Notes under the pieces: model-generated
Databases searched by the model: none
Seen by the model: only the letters and a program-made list of their open reading frames with translations
What the model was told of the DNA's origin: nothing
Program-made: the position numbers and the translations under genes
NCBI GenBank assembly: GCA_903854805.1
Contig: CAINXK010000215.1
Span: 1-5,895, forward strand
Reading direction: 5' to 3'
Source of the DNA: an uncultured Anaerolineae bacterium
GTDB taxonomy: Bacteria > Chloroflexota > Anaerolineae > Anaerolineales > Villigracilaceae
Length of the DNA: 5,895 nucleotides
Part shown: positions 1 to 5,670 of the stretch, in pieces
Numbering within the stretch: the first letter of the stretch is position 1
How the letters are laid out: each line of letters starts with the position of its first letter

Positions 1-704
1 CCCATGGAAAGCAGGATACTGGAAACAACCAGGTCAATTACGAGGAAGGGGATATAGATAACAAATCCCATCGTAAATGCAGTCCGAAGTTCACTGATCA
101 CAAAAGCTGGAAACAGGGCAACGGTTGAGATATCGTCCAGGGTGGTGGGCTGTGCTTCGTTACCAAGATCAAGAAATAACTTGATATCTTTTTCGCGAGT
201 TTGTTTGAACATAAAATCACGGATTGGTTTTTGAGCTTGGGTAATTGCAGTAGCCTGATCAATTTGTTGATTAATATAGGGCTGAATGGCAGTCTGATCA
301 ATCTGCTTATAAACAGGCGCCATGATAAAGAAAGTGAGCAATAGTGACAACCCAATAACCACCTGATTGGGCGGGATGGATGGCATACCAATTGCACTAC
401 GCAGCATGGACAGAACAATCACGATACGCGTAAAAGAAGTCGCCAGGATCAAGACTGTCGGGGCCAGGGATAAGAACGTCATCAGCACCAGGAGCTGAAC
501 ACCTGTCGTAATTTCTTTGGGCTGCTGCGACTGTGGATCAATAGTCAGGGATACACCCGGAGCGGTTGCACACCCAATCAACAACATACTCATGATTGCA
601 ATTAAAACTGATAATTTCAATATCCCGGCCTGGCCAAAGACTTGACGAGCAGGTTTTTTTTCTGGAATAAAAGGGGGAATTGCTAAAGCTAAATTTTCAA
701 CCAT
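1..704 (-). CDS. fliP: FliP, flagellar type III export gate protein (3' end cut off by window edge)
   Basis: Integral membrane subunit that, with FliQ and FliR, forms the core of the flagellar type III export gate. The ATG at 704-702 has an AAGGA-type ribosome site overlapping the fliO stop, and the frame is open to the left edge, giving 234 codons. Visible FliP signatures are SFTRIVIVLSMLRSAIG at residues 90-106, PPNQV at 111-115, a hydrophobic stretch at about 116-131, and the C-terminal block FPAFVISELRTAF (198-210) followed by IPFLVIDLVVSSILLSM (218-234). The family usually continues about 20-30 residues further, so only the tail is missing. Between residues 135 and 195 lies the usual hydrophilic region. 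The N-terminus is a signal-like segment: basic residues at 16-20, a hydrophobic run at 31-44, then Cys45 in a lipobox-like LIGC. It starts 9 bases after fliO, which suggests co-expression. Identification is firm; how the N-terminus is processed is not known. Confidence 0.96.
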   Translation of the reverse strand, partial: MVENLALAIPPFIPEKKPARQVFGQAGILKLSVLIAIMSMLLIGCATAPGVSLTIDPQSQQPKEITTGVQLLVLMTFLSLAPTVLILATSFTRIVIVLSMLRSAIGMPSIPPNQVVIGLSLLLTFFIMAPVYKQIDQTAIQPYINQQIDQATAITQAQKPIRDFMFKQTREKDIKLFLDLGNEAQPTTLDDISTVALFPAFVISELRTAFTMGFVIYIPFLVIDLVVSSILLSM

Positions 705-713
705 TGATGATCC

Positions 714-1235
714 TTATTCCTTACCGCCTGGAGGCTCAGTTGGAAAATTGGAATTTAAAGACTGAACCATAGAGCCAAAATCCAAGCCTGGCTGAAGCTG
801 GCTGCCACCAATCTGTTCAGCCCCCAAACTGAGATCAACAGGGGAAAGTAATGAGATATTCTGGTCTGTCGCACCAATCAAAAGTTGCTGATCGCCAACA
901 GCAACGAGGTAAAGTGTCTGTTTTGGAGATAATCGAACCGTTTCCAGAAGGCGTAGCTGGCGTGTTGGGCCTGTCTGAGAACCCAGATTCATCCAGCGGC
1001 GAAAGATTACAGCGCTGGCAACAATCAGAAGCAAGACCCCGACAAGTTTGACCATGACACTCAAAAAATAGAGTGGCGTAGATGCCAGGGGATCGCCAGC
1101 CGAATCTGCTGAACCACTTATCATAATCAGAATGCCGGTAGACAATAGACTGAATGCCAATATGACTGAGAATAGTTTTTTTCGAGGTGAACTATCCTTT
1201 AGCCATTTTTGGATGATGGCAAGTGGATCAAACAT
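714..1235 (-). CDS. fliO: FliO, flagellar export-gate assembly protein
   Basis: FliO is a small membrane protein that helps assemble the FliP ring of the flagellar export gate. The 173-residue product has a membrane segment at about 55-79 ending in RR, followed by a cytoplasmic domain with the family pattern: LRLLETVRLSPKQTLYLVAVG (97-114), then QQLLIGATDQNISLLSPV (116-133). This is the typical 'leucine-rich beta strands, LLIGvTdq.v.lL' layout of FliO. A second hydrophobic stretch at 21-40 lies upstream, so the N-terminus may be a second membrane helix or an uncleaved signal. The C-terminal 40 residues are polar, without a recognised motif. The ATG overlaps the fliN stop by one base (TGATG), and AAGGG lies nine bases upstream inside fliN, so translation is probably coupled. 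FliO is poorly conserved; the identification rests on these patterns plus its position between fliN and fliP. Confidence 0.9.
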   Translation of the reverse strand: MFDPLAIIQKWLKDSSPRKKLFSVILAFSLLSTGILIMISGSADSAGDPLASTPLYFLSVMVKLVGVLLLIVASAVIFRRWMNLGSQTGPTRQLRLLETVRLSPKQTLYLVAVGDQQLLIGATDQNISLLSPVDLSLGAEQIGGSQLQPGLDFGSMVQSLNSNFPTEPPGGKE

Positions 1236-1588
1236 CAGGCCGAACCCTTATCGCTCTTCGCCGTAATCATTTCCGTGATGCGAACACCAAATTTATCGTC
1301 TACCACCACCACTTCGCCACGTGCCATAAGACAATCATTCACAAAGACATCCACCGGATCTCCAGCGAGACGATCCAGTTCAACGACCGAGCCATGCTGA
1401 AGCTCAAGTATTTGTGAAAGCTGCATACGAGTGCGGCCCAATTCAACCGTAACCCGTAAAGAAACATCCATCAATAATTCGATATTCCCTGAATTATTTG
1501 GTTTTGTTTTCGGGTTTGCCCTGTCTACGGCAACATCAGCCCTTTTGCTGGCCGGTCTATCCTGATCGTTAAAATCCATATTTTCCAT
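1235..1588 (-). CDS. fliN: FliN, flagellar C-ring (switch) protein
   Basis: FliN forms the lower part of the cytoplasmic C-ring, working with FliM in motor switching and in docking export complexes. The product is 117 residues. The first 35 are polar and variable; residues 36-107 are a SpoA domain: LLMDVSLRVTVELGRTRM (38-55), LSQILELQHGSVVELDRLAG (57-76), PVDVFVNDCLMARGEVVVVD (78-97), FGVRITEM (100-107). This matches FliN closely, including the invariant pattern in which the NG/ND turn precedes 'ARGEVVVVDDKFGVRI'. There is no CheC-type phosphatase domain, so it is FliN and not the longer FliY found in some Firmicutes. The ATG is 15 bases after the fliM stop, preceded by the purine-rich GAGAGAG; a second in-frame ATG at codon 4 is a possible alternative start. 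It overlaps the fliO start by one base. Confidence 0.96.
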   Translation of the reverse strand: MENMDFNDQDRPASKRADVAVDRANPKTKPNNSGNIELLMDVSLRVTVELGRTRMQLSQILELQHGSVVELDRLAGDPVDVFVNDCLMARGEVVVVDDKFGVRITEMITAKSDKGSA

Positions 1589-1603
1589 TTCGGCTCTCTC
1601 TTG

Positions 1604-2647
1604 TTAAAAAATCGATTGCTTTTCATCTTGTTCGCGATAAACGCCAGAGATCTGGACTCCAAGATGCTTACCGGATTTACCAACACGGGCATAGAATTGT
1701 TTTTTATTCGCAACCTGCACAACCATCGGACTATCGATGTTTCTATCAAGTTCAATCACATCGCCAATCTGCAGGCTCAGTAATTCTCGCATAGAGAGAT
1801 CTGCCCCTCCAAGGATAACTTTGATAGGGATAATTGCTTTCATAACAGTCTGTATGGCAACCTGGCGCGCCACAGGGTCTTGCTGCTGCTCTTTGCGTCC
1901 GGCAATCCAGATATGGGGGTTAAGCACATTGGTAATCGGCTTTAGCGTATTAAAGGGAATAAAAATACTCATCGTGCCAGTAACACCCTGAATGTTTAGT
2001 TCAATCGTTAACAGCAGGACTCTTTCATTTCCCATGATCATCTGTACCCAATGCTGGTTGATCGTGCTATCTTCCAGTGATGGTTCAAGAGAAACTACTT
2101 TGCTCCAGGCACCCTTCATATCGCCAAGCATGTGTTCGACCAAGCCGCGCAAAAGCGACTGGTCAATTTCGGTTAATGCCCGTTCAGTAAAACGACCTTC
2201 AATTTTTCCACCCAGACGCTGCTCAAGGATCAGATAACTTACATTGAGACTCATGGTAAGTACCATGTGTCCTGGCAAGGGCGCCAATGTAATTAAGTGG
2301 AAGAGAGTATTGGGAGGAAAGTCTTTAATAAAATCATGAAACCGACCTTGCTCCATATGAACAAGATGTGGGCGTACATTGGTTCTTAAAAAGGTAGGCA
2401 GCGAGGTTGTCAGGCGTTCAGTCAGGTCCTCATGAACCAATTCGACAGCCCGCATTTGCTCTTTGGAAAAGCGAGCCGGGGACCAAAAATTGTAATTTTG
2501 GATTGTCTTCTTATCGTCACCATCGGCCTTGGGACGATCGCCTGGTTGATTCATCATATCGGCAAGGTTGACTCTGTCCTTGCCGTCCTTTTGATCTATG
2601 TCAATGGCACCAGATAACAGGGCATCAATTTCTGATTGAGCTAACAT
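1604..2647 (-). CDS. fliM: FliM, flagellar motor switch protein
   Basis: FliM is the C-ring subunit that binds phosphorylated CheY and passes the switching signal to FliG. The product is 347 residues, the usual length. The extreme N-terminus MLAQSEIDALLSG (1-13) is the conserved CheY-P-binding peptide, which also fixes the start codon. A flexible polar linker (about 16-50) contains Asp/Lys-rich sequence. The middle domain (about 55-240) shows FSKEQMRAVELVHEDLTERL (60-79), LRTNV (87-91), LEQRLGG (141-147), FTERALTEIDQSLL (153-166) and a FIPFNTLKPI block (229-238). The C-terminal SpoA domain (about 273-334) parallels FliN and makes the contact with it. The start lies 3 bases after the fliL stop, so reinitiation or coupling is likely. 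A retained CheY-binding peptide implies a chemotaxis system elsewhere in the genome. No unusual residues were noticed. Confidence 0.98.
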   Translation of the reverse strand: MLAQSEIDALLSGAIDIDQKDGKDRVNLADMMNQPGDRPKADGDDKKTIQNYNFWSPARFSKEQMRAVELVHEDLTERLTTSLPTFLRTNVRPHLVHMEQGRFHDFIKDFPPNTLFHLITLAPLPGHMVLTMSLNVSYLILEQRLGGKIEGRFTERALTEIDQSLLRGLVEHMLGDMKGAWSKVVSLEPSLEDSTINQHWVQMIMGNERVLLLTIELNIQGVTGTMSIFIPFNTLKPITNVLNPHIWIAGRKEQQQDPVARQVAIQTVMKAIIPIKVILGGADLSMRELLSLQIGDVIELDRNIDSPMVVQVANKKQFYARVGKSGKHLGVQISGVYREQDEKQSIF

Positions 2648-2650
2648 AGT

Positions 2651-3235
2651 TTATTGAACCACGAATTCTGTGAAGTAAATCGAAAGGATTTTAAGATCGG
2701 TCAGTTTCTCAGTCAGGATATTCTGGATCTCATGACGCAGATTCTCTTTTCCATCTGCCGTATAGAGATCCTCATATGTTTTGGTGGATAAAAGTGTAAT
2801 CACAGTATCATCCATGATCGGTAGTCGAGAATTGAGCTTGGCATTAAACTCAGTTAGATATGTCGCTTTTTCTTCCGCAGGTAAACTGGCATATTCCGGA
2901 TTGTCTGGAGCGAATTCAACTACAACGGTTAAACGAATGTATTTGCGACCGGTTGGATCGACGAGGTTGATGATCTTGGTAGACATATTAAGCATAATAC
3001 CTTCACCAGGAAGATATTCAGGCTCCACAGGTTCTGGCGTGGCCGTAACAACGATCGTTTGAGGGGCAAGAGATGTAACCGGGGTGCCATTGGACGAATC
3101 GTAGACCAACCGGAATGGCTTAGGCAGGTCATCTGGTGCAAAGACTACATAAGCAGTGATGAGTGAAATCACAGCCACAATTGCGAGGATTACCTGGGAA
3201 ATAACATTGAGAACGGACAAAATCTTGGTGAGCAT
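2651..3235 (-). CDS. fliL: FliL, flagellar basal-body/stator-associated membrane protein
   Basis: FliL is a single-pass membrane protein near the stator that supports torque generation and stator function. The product is 194 residues: a short cytoplasmic start, a membrane helix at about 12-33, an extracytoplasmic linker (34-75) and the FliL domain (about 76-194). Diagnostic pieces are PGEGIMLNMSTKIINLVD (76-93), RKYIRLTVVVEF (97-108), ITLLSTKTYEDL (146-157), the DGKENLRHEI helix (161-170) and the terminal IYFTEFVVQ (186-194), which is the near-invariant FliL C-terminus. The linker carries VVTATPEPVEPE, a Thr/Pro-rich stretch reminiscent of Chloroflexota secreted proteins (a weak taxonomic clue). 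The start has GGAG only four bases upstream, slightly close. A 137-base gap separates it from motB, while fliM follows after 3 bases, so it may head a sub-operon fliL-fliM-fliN-fliO-fliP. Confidence 0.97.
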   Translation of the reverse strand: MLTKILSVLNVISQVILAIVAVISLITAYVVFAPDDLPKPFRLVYDSSNGTPVTSLAPQTIVVTATPEPVEPEYLPGEGIMLNMSTKIINLVDPTGRKYIRLTVVVEFAPDNPEYASLPAEEKATYLTEFNAKLNSRLPIMDDTVITLLSTKTYEDLYTADGKENLRHEIQNILTEKLTDLKILSIYFTEFVVQ

Positions 3236-3372
3236 ATGACTCCACTAAAAGGCAGAAGCGCCTGTTTGACGGATAAAACCAGAATAAATCGATCCAAAAC
3301 AATCAATTTGACTTTATCAAGTGATGATAACACCGAAAAGAGATGGCATAGTAACAAAAAACTGAACGGACA
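3236..3372 (-). other. Intergenic gap between motB and fliL, possible internal promoter region
   Basis: At 137 bases this is the only sizeable gap within an otherwise nearly gapless gene run. Read on the minus strand it is AT-rich in the middle and contains TTGATA and TTGATT hexamers, a TAAAGTCA resembling half of a sigma-28 -35 element, and a small dyad TTGA-TAAAG-TCAA. None of these combines with a convincing -10 at normal spacing. There is no stable GC stem followed by a T-run, so no intrinsic terminator is visible. The gap plausibly holds a secondary promoter for fliL onward, but that rests on its length and context alone. Confidence 0.25.
3240..3243 (-). promoter_or_regulatory. Ribosome binding site of fliL (GGAG)
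   Basis: The minus-strand sequence TGGAG ends four bases before the fliL ATG. The spacing is short but the core is good, and it supports this start over the alternatives. Confidence 0.6.
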
Positions 3373-4149
3373 TTATGGTCCAACTTTTGCGCTATTAATA
3401 TTGATGATATTTGCATCGACTTGATAAATGATGATTATTTCAACCCTGGCATTTAAGGCTCTATGCTCGGGTGTATCGTTTGAAAAAATAGGGGCATATT
3501 CGCTCTGACCAGAAATGATAAATCGATCGGGTGAAATTCCGGAATCCATCAGGTATTTTGCCACTGAAGTGGCGCGTGCCAGGGATAATTCCCAATTCGT
3601 CGGATATTGCGGATTACTTGATGGGATATTATCGGTATGTCCAACAAGCCGGATCTTATTGTTGATTGGCCGTAACATTTCCACGATTGTATCAAGTACT
3701 CGCAAGGCATCTTCCGGAAGATCAGCCTGCCCTTCTCTAAATACCAGACTTTCGCTGAGAGAAATCAAGACACCTTCGATGTTCGTTTGAACGCTCACCT
3801 CACTGCCGAGATTTTGAGAAGAAAGCATATTGGTCAATTGTCCAGCAACTTCTTCTGATTGCGTCGGGCCTTCGGGAATACCCGGGATAACAATAGGCTT
3901 GGCGGAACCGTCTTCAATACCGCCGCCCGCCTGGTTAATCTGTTTGTCAACAACATCGGATGCGCCACCCAGGGAAAAAGCTGTTCGCATACTTTCGGCC
4001 AGGCGCTTATATTTTTCAACATTGATATTCCCCTGTGAATAGAGAATAACGAACAAAACCATCAACAGGGTAATAAAGTCGGCGTAACTTACCAACCAGC
4101 GTTCATCGTGCCCTTCGTGTTCTTCGGCATGCTTACCACGATGAGCCAT
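3373..4149 (-). CDS. motB: MotB, flagellar stator subunit
   Basis: MotB forms the ion channel of the stator with MotA and anchors it to peptidoglycan. The product is 258 residues. After a short His/Glu-rich cytoplasmic start, RWLVSYADFITLLMVLFVILYS (17-38) forms the single membrane helix; Asp24 is the conserved ion-binding residue. A linker/plug region follows (about 40-115), with a Gly-rich patch at 75-77. The OmpA-like peptidoglycan-binding domain (about 125-240) shows ISLSESLVFREGQADL (129-144), GHTDN (170-174), NWELSLARA (185-193), ISGQSEYAP (212-220) and the Arg-containing ALNARVEII (231-239), all hallmarks of the family. The last 18 residues are an Asn/Ile-containing tail of no known role. 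The start is 2 bases after the motA stop, so translation is surely coupled. Whether the motor uses protons or sodium cannot be decided from these residues. Confidence 0.97.
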   Translation of the reverse strand: MAHRGKHAEEHEGHDERWLVSYADFITLLMVLFVILYSQGNINVEKYKRLAESMRTAFSLGGASDVVDKQINQAGGGIEDGSAKPIVIPGIPEGPTQSEEVAGQLTNMLSSQNLGSEVSVQTNIEGVLISLSESLVFREGQADLPEDALRVLDTIVEMLRPINNKIRLVGHTDNIPSSNPQYPTNWELSLARATSVAKYLMDSGISPDRFIISGQSEYAPIFSNDTPEHRALNARVEIIIIYQVDANIININSAKVGP

Positions 4150-4151
4150 GG

Positions 4152-4976
4152 TTATGCCTTTGCCTTCTCAGCTCTTCCGGCCGGTTTCTTCTCTGCGCCC
4201 TTGGCTTCCTGCCCTTCACCCTTGGCTTCAGACGGAGGCAGGAATGCTGTCAACTTGTCCCGCACAATACGCGGGTTTTCGCCTGCCTGAATGGAAAGAA
4301 TACCCTCAAGCATCATGTAGCGATCGCGCATTTCTTCGTCATCTTTGGCTTTGAGCTTACCGGACATGGGTAAATAGATCAGGTTAGCAGTTAACAAGCC
4401 CCACAGCGTGGCGAGAAAAGCAGATGCGATTGCCGGTCCAAGCTTGCTAGGATCATCCAATTGCTTCAACACGTTGATCAGCCCCATAACGGTACCAAGA
4501 ATGCCGAATGTGGGGGCAAAACCTCCAGCGGATGCAAAGAAACCGATCCCTATCTTGTGTCTGCCGTGCATCTGGTCGATGCTGGTTTCCATAATTGCGG
4601 CAACTTGTTCAGGATCTACGCCGTCCACGACCATCATGATGCCCTTTTGAAGGAATTTATCTTCGATCTTCTTGCTATCTTCCTCGAGACCGAGCAAACC
4701 ATCACGTCTGGCCTTATCTGCCAATTTGGCCAACAGGTCAATGGTGCCATTGGCATCAAACTTGGTAAGTGTAAATACTTTAATAATAACCTTGGGAAGC
4801 TGCATGACGGTCTTCATAGAAGTCGTAATAACTGTAGCAGCGATAGAGCCACCGAAAATCAGCAAAATGGCCGCCGGTGCTGCAAATAATTCAGCGGGCG
4901 AACCGCCATCCAGGATCATTACAACTACAACCGTACCAAGAGCCGCGATTATTCCTACTATTGAAGTCAGGTCCAT
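4152..4976 (-). CDS. motA: MotA, flagellar stator subunit
   Basis: MotA is the four-helix membrane partner of MotB; its cytoplasmic loop pushes on FliG. The product is 274 residues. Helices 1-2 are at about 5-22 and 32-52. The cytoplasmic loop carries LADKARRDGLLGLEED (85-100), where Arg90/Arg91 and Glu98/Glu99 correspond to the charged residues that contact FliG. Helix 3 begins near FAPTFGILGTVMGLI (153-167) with Pro155, and helix 4 is LATLWGLLTANLIYLP (188-203) with Pro203; these match the two functional prolines of the family. After the usual LEGILSIQAGENPRIVRDKL (223-242), an Ala/Lys/Glu/Gly-rich tail (about 247-274) extends beyond the core and includes the repeat EAKG twice. GGAG lies six bases upstream of the ATG. 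A 62-base gap separates it from flbD; motB follows after 2 bases. Confidence 0.97.
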   Translation of the reverse strand: MDLTSIVGIIAALGTVVVVMILDGGSPAELFAAPAAILLIFGGSIAATVITTSMKTVMQLPKVIIKVFTLTKFDANGTIDLLAKLADKARRDGLLGLEEDSKKIEDKFLQKGIMMVVDGVDPEQVAAIMETSIDQMHGRHKIGIGFFASAGGFAPTFGILGTVMGLINVLKQLDDPSKLGPAIASAFLATLWGLLTANLIYLPMSGKLKAKDDEEMRDRYMMLEGILSIQAGENPRIVRDKLTAFLPPSEAKGEGQEAKGAEKKPAGRAEKAKA

Positions 4977-4982
4977 GCTCTA

Positions 4983-4986
4983 CTCC
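4983..4986 (-). promoter_or_regulatory. Ribosome binding site of motA (GGAG)
   Basis: The minus-strand GGAG lies six bases before the motA ATG. It is well placed and supports this start. Confidence 0.75.
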
Positions 4987-5038
4987 AGATTTACCCAGTT
5001 GATTAGTTAGATGATAATTTCATTGGGAGGATACCAGA

Positions 5039-5248
5039 CTATTCACCAGGTTTGTCCGATATAAACGGTACAAGAGACTTTCTCCGGTACTCAATAAACC
5101 GTTCGGCAATTTCTGCGGGCGAATCTTTTACAATAAATTTTTTGTTATTCGCCAAGGTAACCACTGTATCCGGGGTTGATTCCACGGTCTCTATCAACTC
5201 CGGATTTATATAAAAGATCTTGCCATTTATTCTAGTCAAAAATATCAC
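5039..5248 (-). CDS. flbD: FlbD (SwrD-like), small flagellar protein linked to motor power
   Basis: FlbD/SwrD is a small cytoplasmic protein encoded in flagellar operons. In Bacillus subtilis SwrD is reported to raise motor torque; its mechanism is unclear. From the GTG at 5248-5246 the product is 69 residues. It starts MIFLTRINGKIFYINPELIE, followed by TVESTPDTVVTLANNKKFIV (21-40), a near-textbook FlbD sequence ('MI.LTRLNG..f.lNp.lIe.iE.tPDT.itL.nGkk..V'). The C-terminal half forms an IAERFIEYRR helix (47-56) and a short hydrophobic/polar tail. An in-frame TTG at 5278 would add ten residues (IVKGSRKCAV-type) that do not fit the family, whereas GAGGA lies eight bases before the GTG, so I prefer the GTG. 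It is the first recognisable gene of the run; a 62-base gap leads into motA. Confidence 0.93.
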   Translation of the reverse strand: MIFLTRINGKIFYINPELIETVESTPDTVVTLANNKKFIVKDSPAEIAERFIEYRRKSLVPFISDKPGE

Positions 5249-5256
5249 AGCACACT

Positions 5257-5261
5257 TCCTC
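5257..5261 (-). promoter_or_regulatory. Ribosome binding site deciding the flbD start (GAGGA)
   Basis: The minus-strand GAGGA lies eight bases upstream of the GTG at 5248. The upstream TTG at 5278 has no comparable site, and this motif would fall inside its reading frame. Confidence 0.7.
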
Positions 5262-5278
5262 GAACCTTTAACAATCAA

Positions 5279-5640
5279 TGTTACATTTTTCCATCCACAA
5301 CTTTAACATGTTGCAGTATTTTTTCCTGTAAATTGACCGTGAAAGGAATATAAAGATTGGCTAAAAAACATTAAAAAAGGTTTACAAAATCACTCCAGTT
5401 CAATTTTCATTACAAATCTGTCTGAAACAAAGATAGGGGTATGGCGTATGCTGCTCAGATATAGAGGTCCGAGCAGATATGCTTAACATAGAAGGTCAAG
5501 ATACAAGATCTAAGAGGAGAGTACCTTTTGGTTTAATATATGAAAACAGAATAGATCGGCAATGCATATTTATAAAAAATTTGGCGTTTTTTTATTTTTC
5601 TTTTACATCAAAACCTGGCAACGGGCATATACTATAAAAG
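5279..5640. other. AT-rich intergenic region upstream of flbD
   Basis: No gene is recognised here on either strand. The sequence is AT-rich with several A- and T-runs (notably about 5571-5600) and includes the hairpin at 5444-5482. Any promoter for the flagellar run should lie here on the minus strand. Candidates such as TTCACG-17-AATACT (minus strand, about 5350 to 5315) match only 4 of 6 bases in each box and are not convincing. On the plus strand TATACT (5628-5633) and the adjacent TATAAA resemble -10 boxes, but TTTACA upstream is 20 bases away, too far for a normal spacer. No intrinsic terminator with a GC stem is visible. Confidence 0.5.
5444..5482. repeat. Imperfect inverted repeat / hairpin, 12 bp with one bulge
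   Basis: The arm GCGTAT-(G)-CTGCTC (5444-5456) pairs with GAGCAG-ATATGC (5471-5482) around a 14-base loop. All twelve pairs form if G5450 is bulged and one G-T wobble is allowed. CAGATAT occurs at 5456-5462 and again at 5474-5480. There is no T-run on either side, so it is not a standard terminator. It lies about 200 bases upstream of flbD, where an operator or a leader-RNA structure would be plausible. Function is unknown. Confidence 0.6.
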
Positions 5641-5641
5641 C

Positions 5642-5662
5642 TTACACTGTGCCAAGGTGTAA
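5642..5662. repeat. Perfect 6-bp inverted repeat TTACAC-N9-GTGTAA
   Basis: TTACAC (5642-5647) and GTGTAA (5657-5662) are exact inverted copies separated by nine bases, giving a 21-bp dyad of operator-like geometry. In a plus-strand transcript the right arm would overlap AAGGTG (5654-5659), the possible ribosome site of the small ORF at 5671. On the minus strand the same bases contain TTGGCAC (5655-5649), which resembles half a sigma-54 promoter. The arms are short, so chance is possible. Confidence 0.45.
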
Positions 5663-5670
5663 TTAGCAAA

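Noticed and set aside
98..418. 106-residue minus-strand frame
   Set aside because: It lies wholly inside fliP in another frame, and the fliP frame carries clear family motifs.
1525..1755. 76-residue minus-strand frame bridging fliM and fliN
   Set aside because: It overlaps the conserved SpoA end of fliM and the fliN start in a different frame; no family resemblance and no ribosome site.
4461..4889. 142-residue plus-strand frame opposite motA
   Set aside because: It is an antisense shadow of motA. The product has no recognisable domains, while the motA frame is strongly conserved.
5549..5560. Sigma-28-like GCCGAT on the minus strand (also GCCGATGA at 5756-5749)
   Set aside because: Neither has a TAAA-type -35 element at the required distance upstream.
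5574..5600. A-run and T-run around TTTGGCG, possible bidirectional terminator
   Set aside because: The stem would be only A-T pairs without a GC core, so it is better seen as AT-rich spacer.
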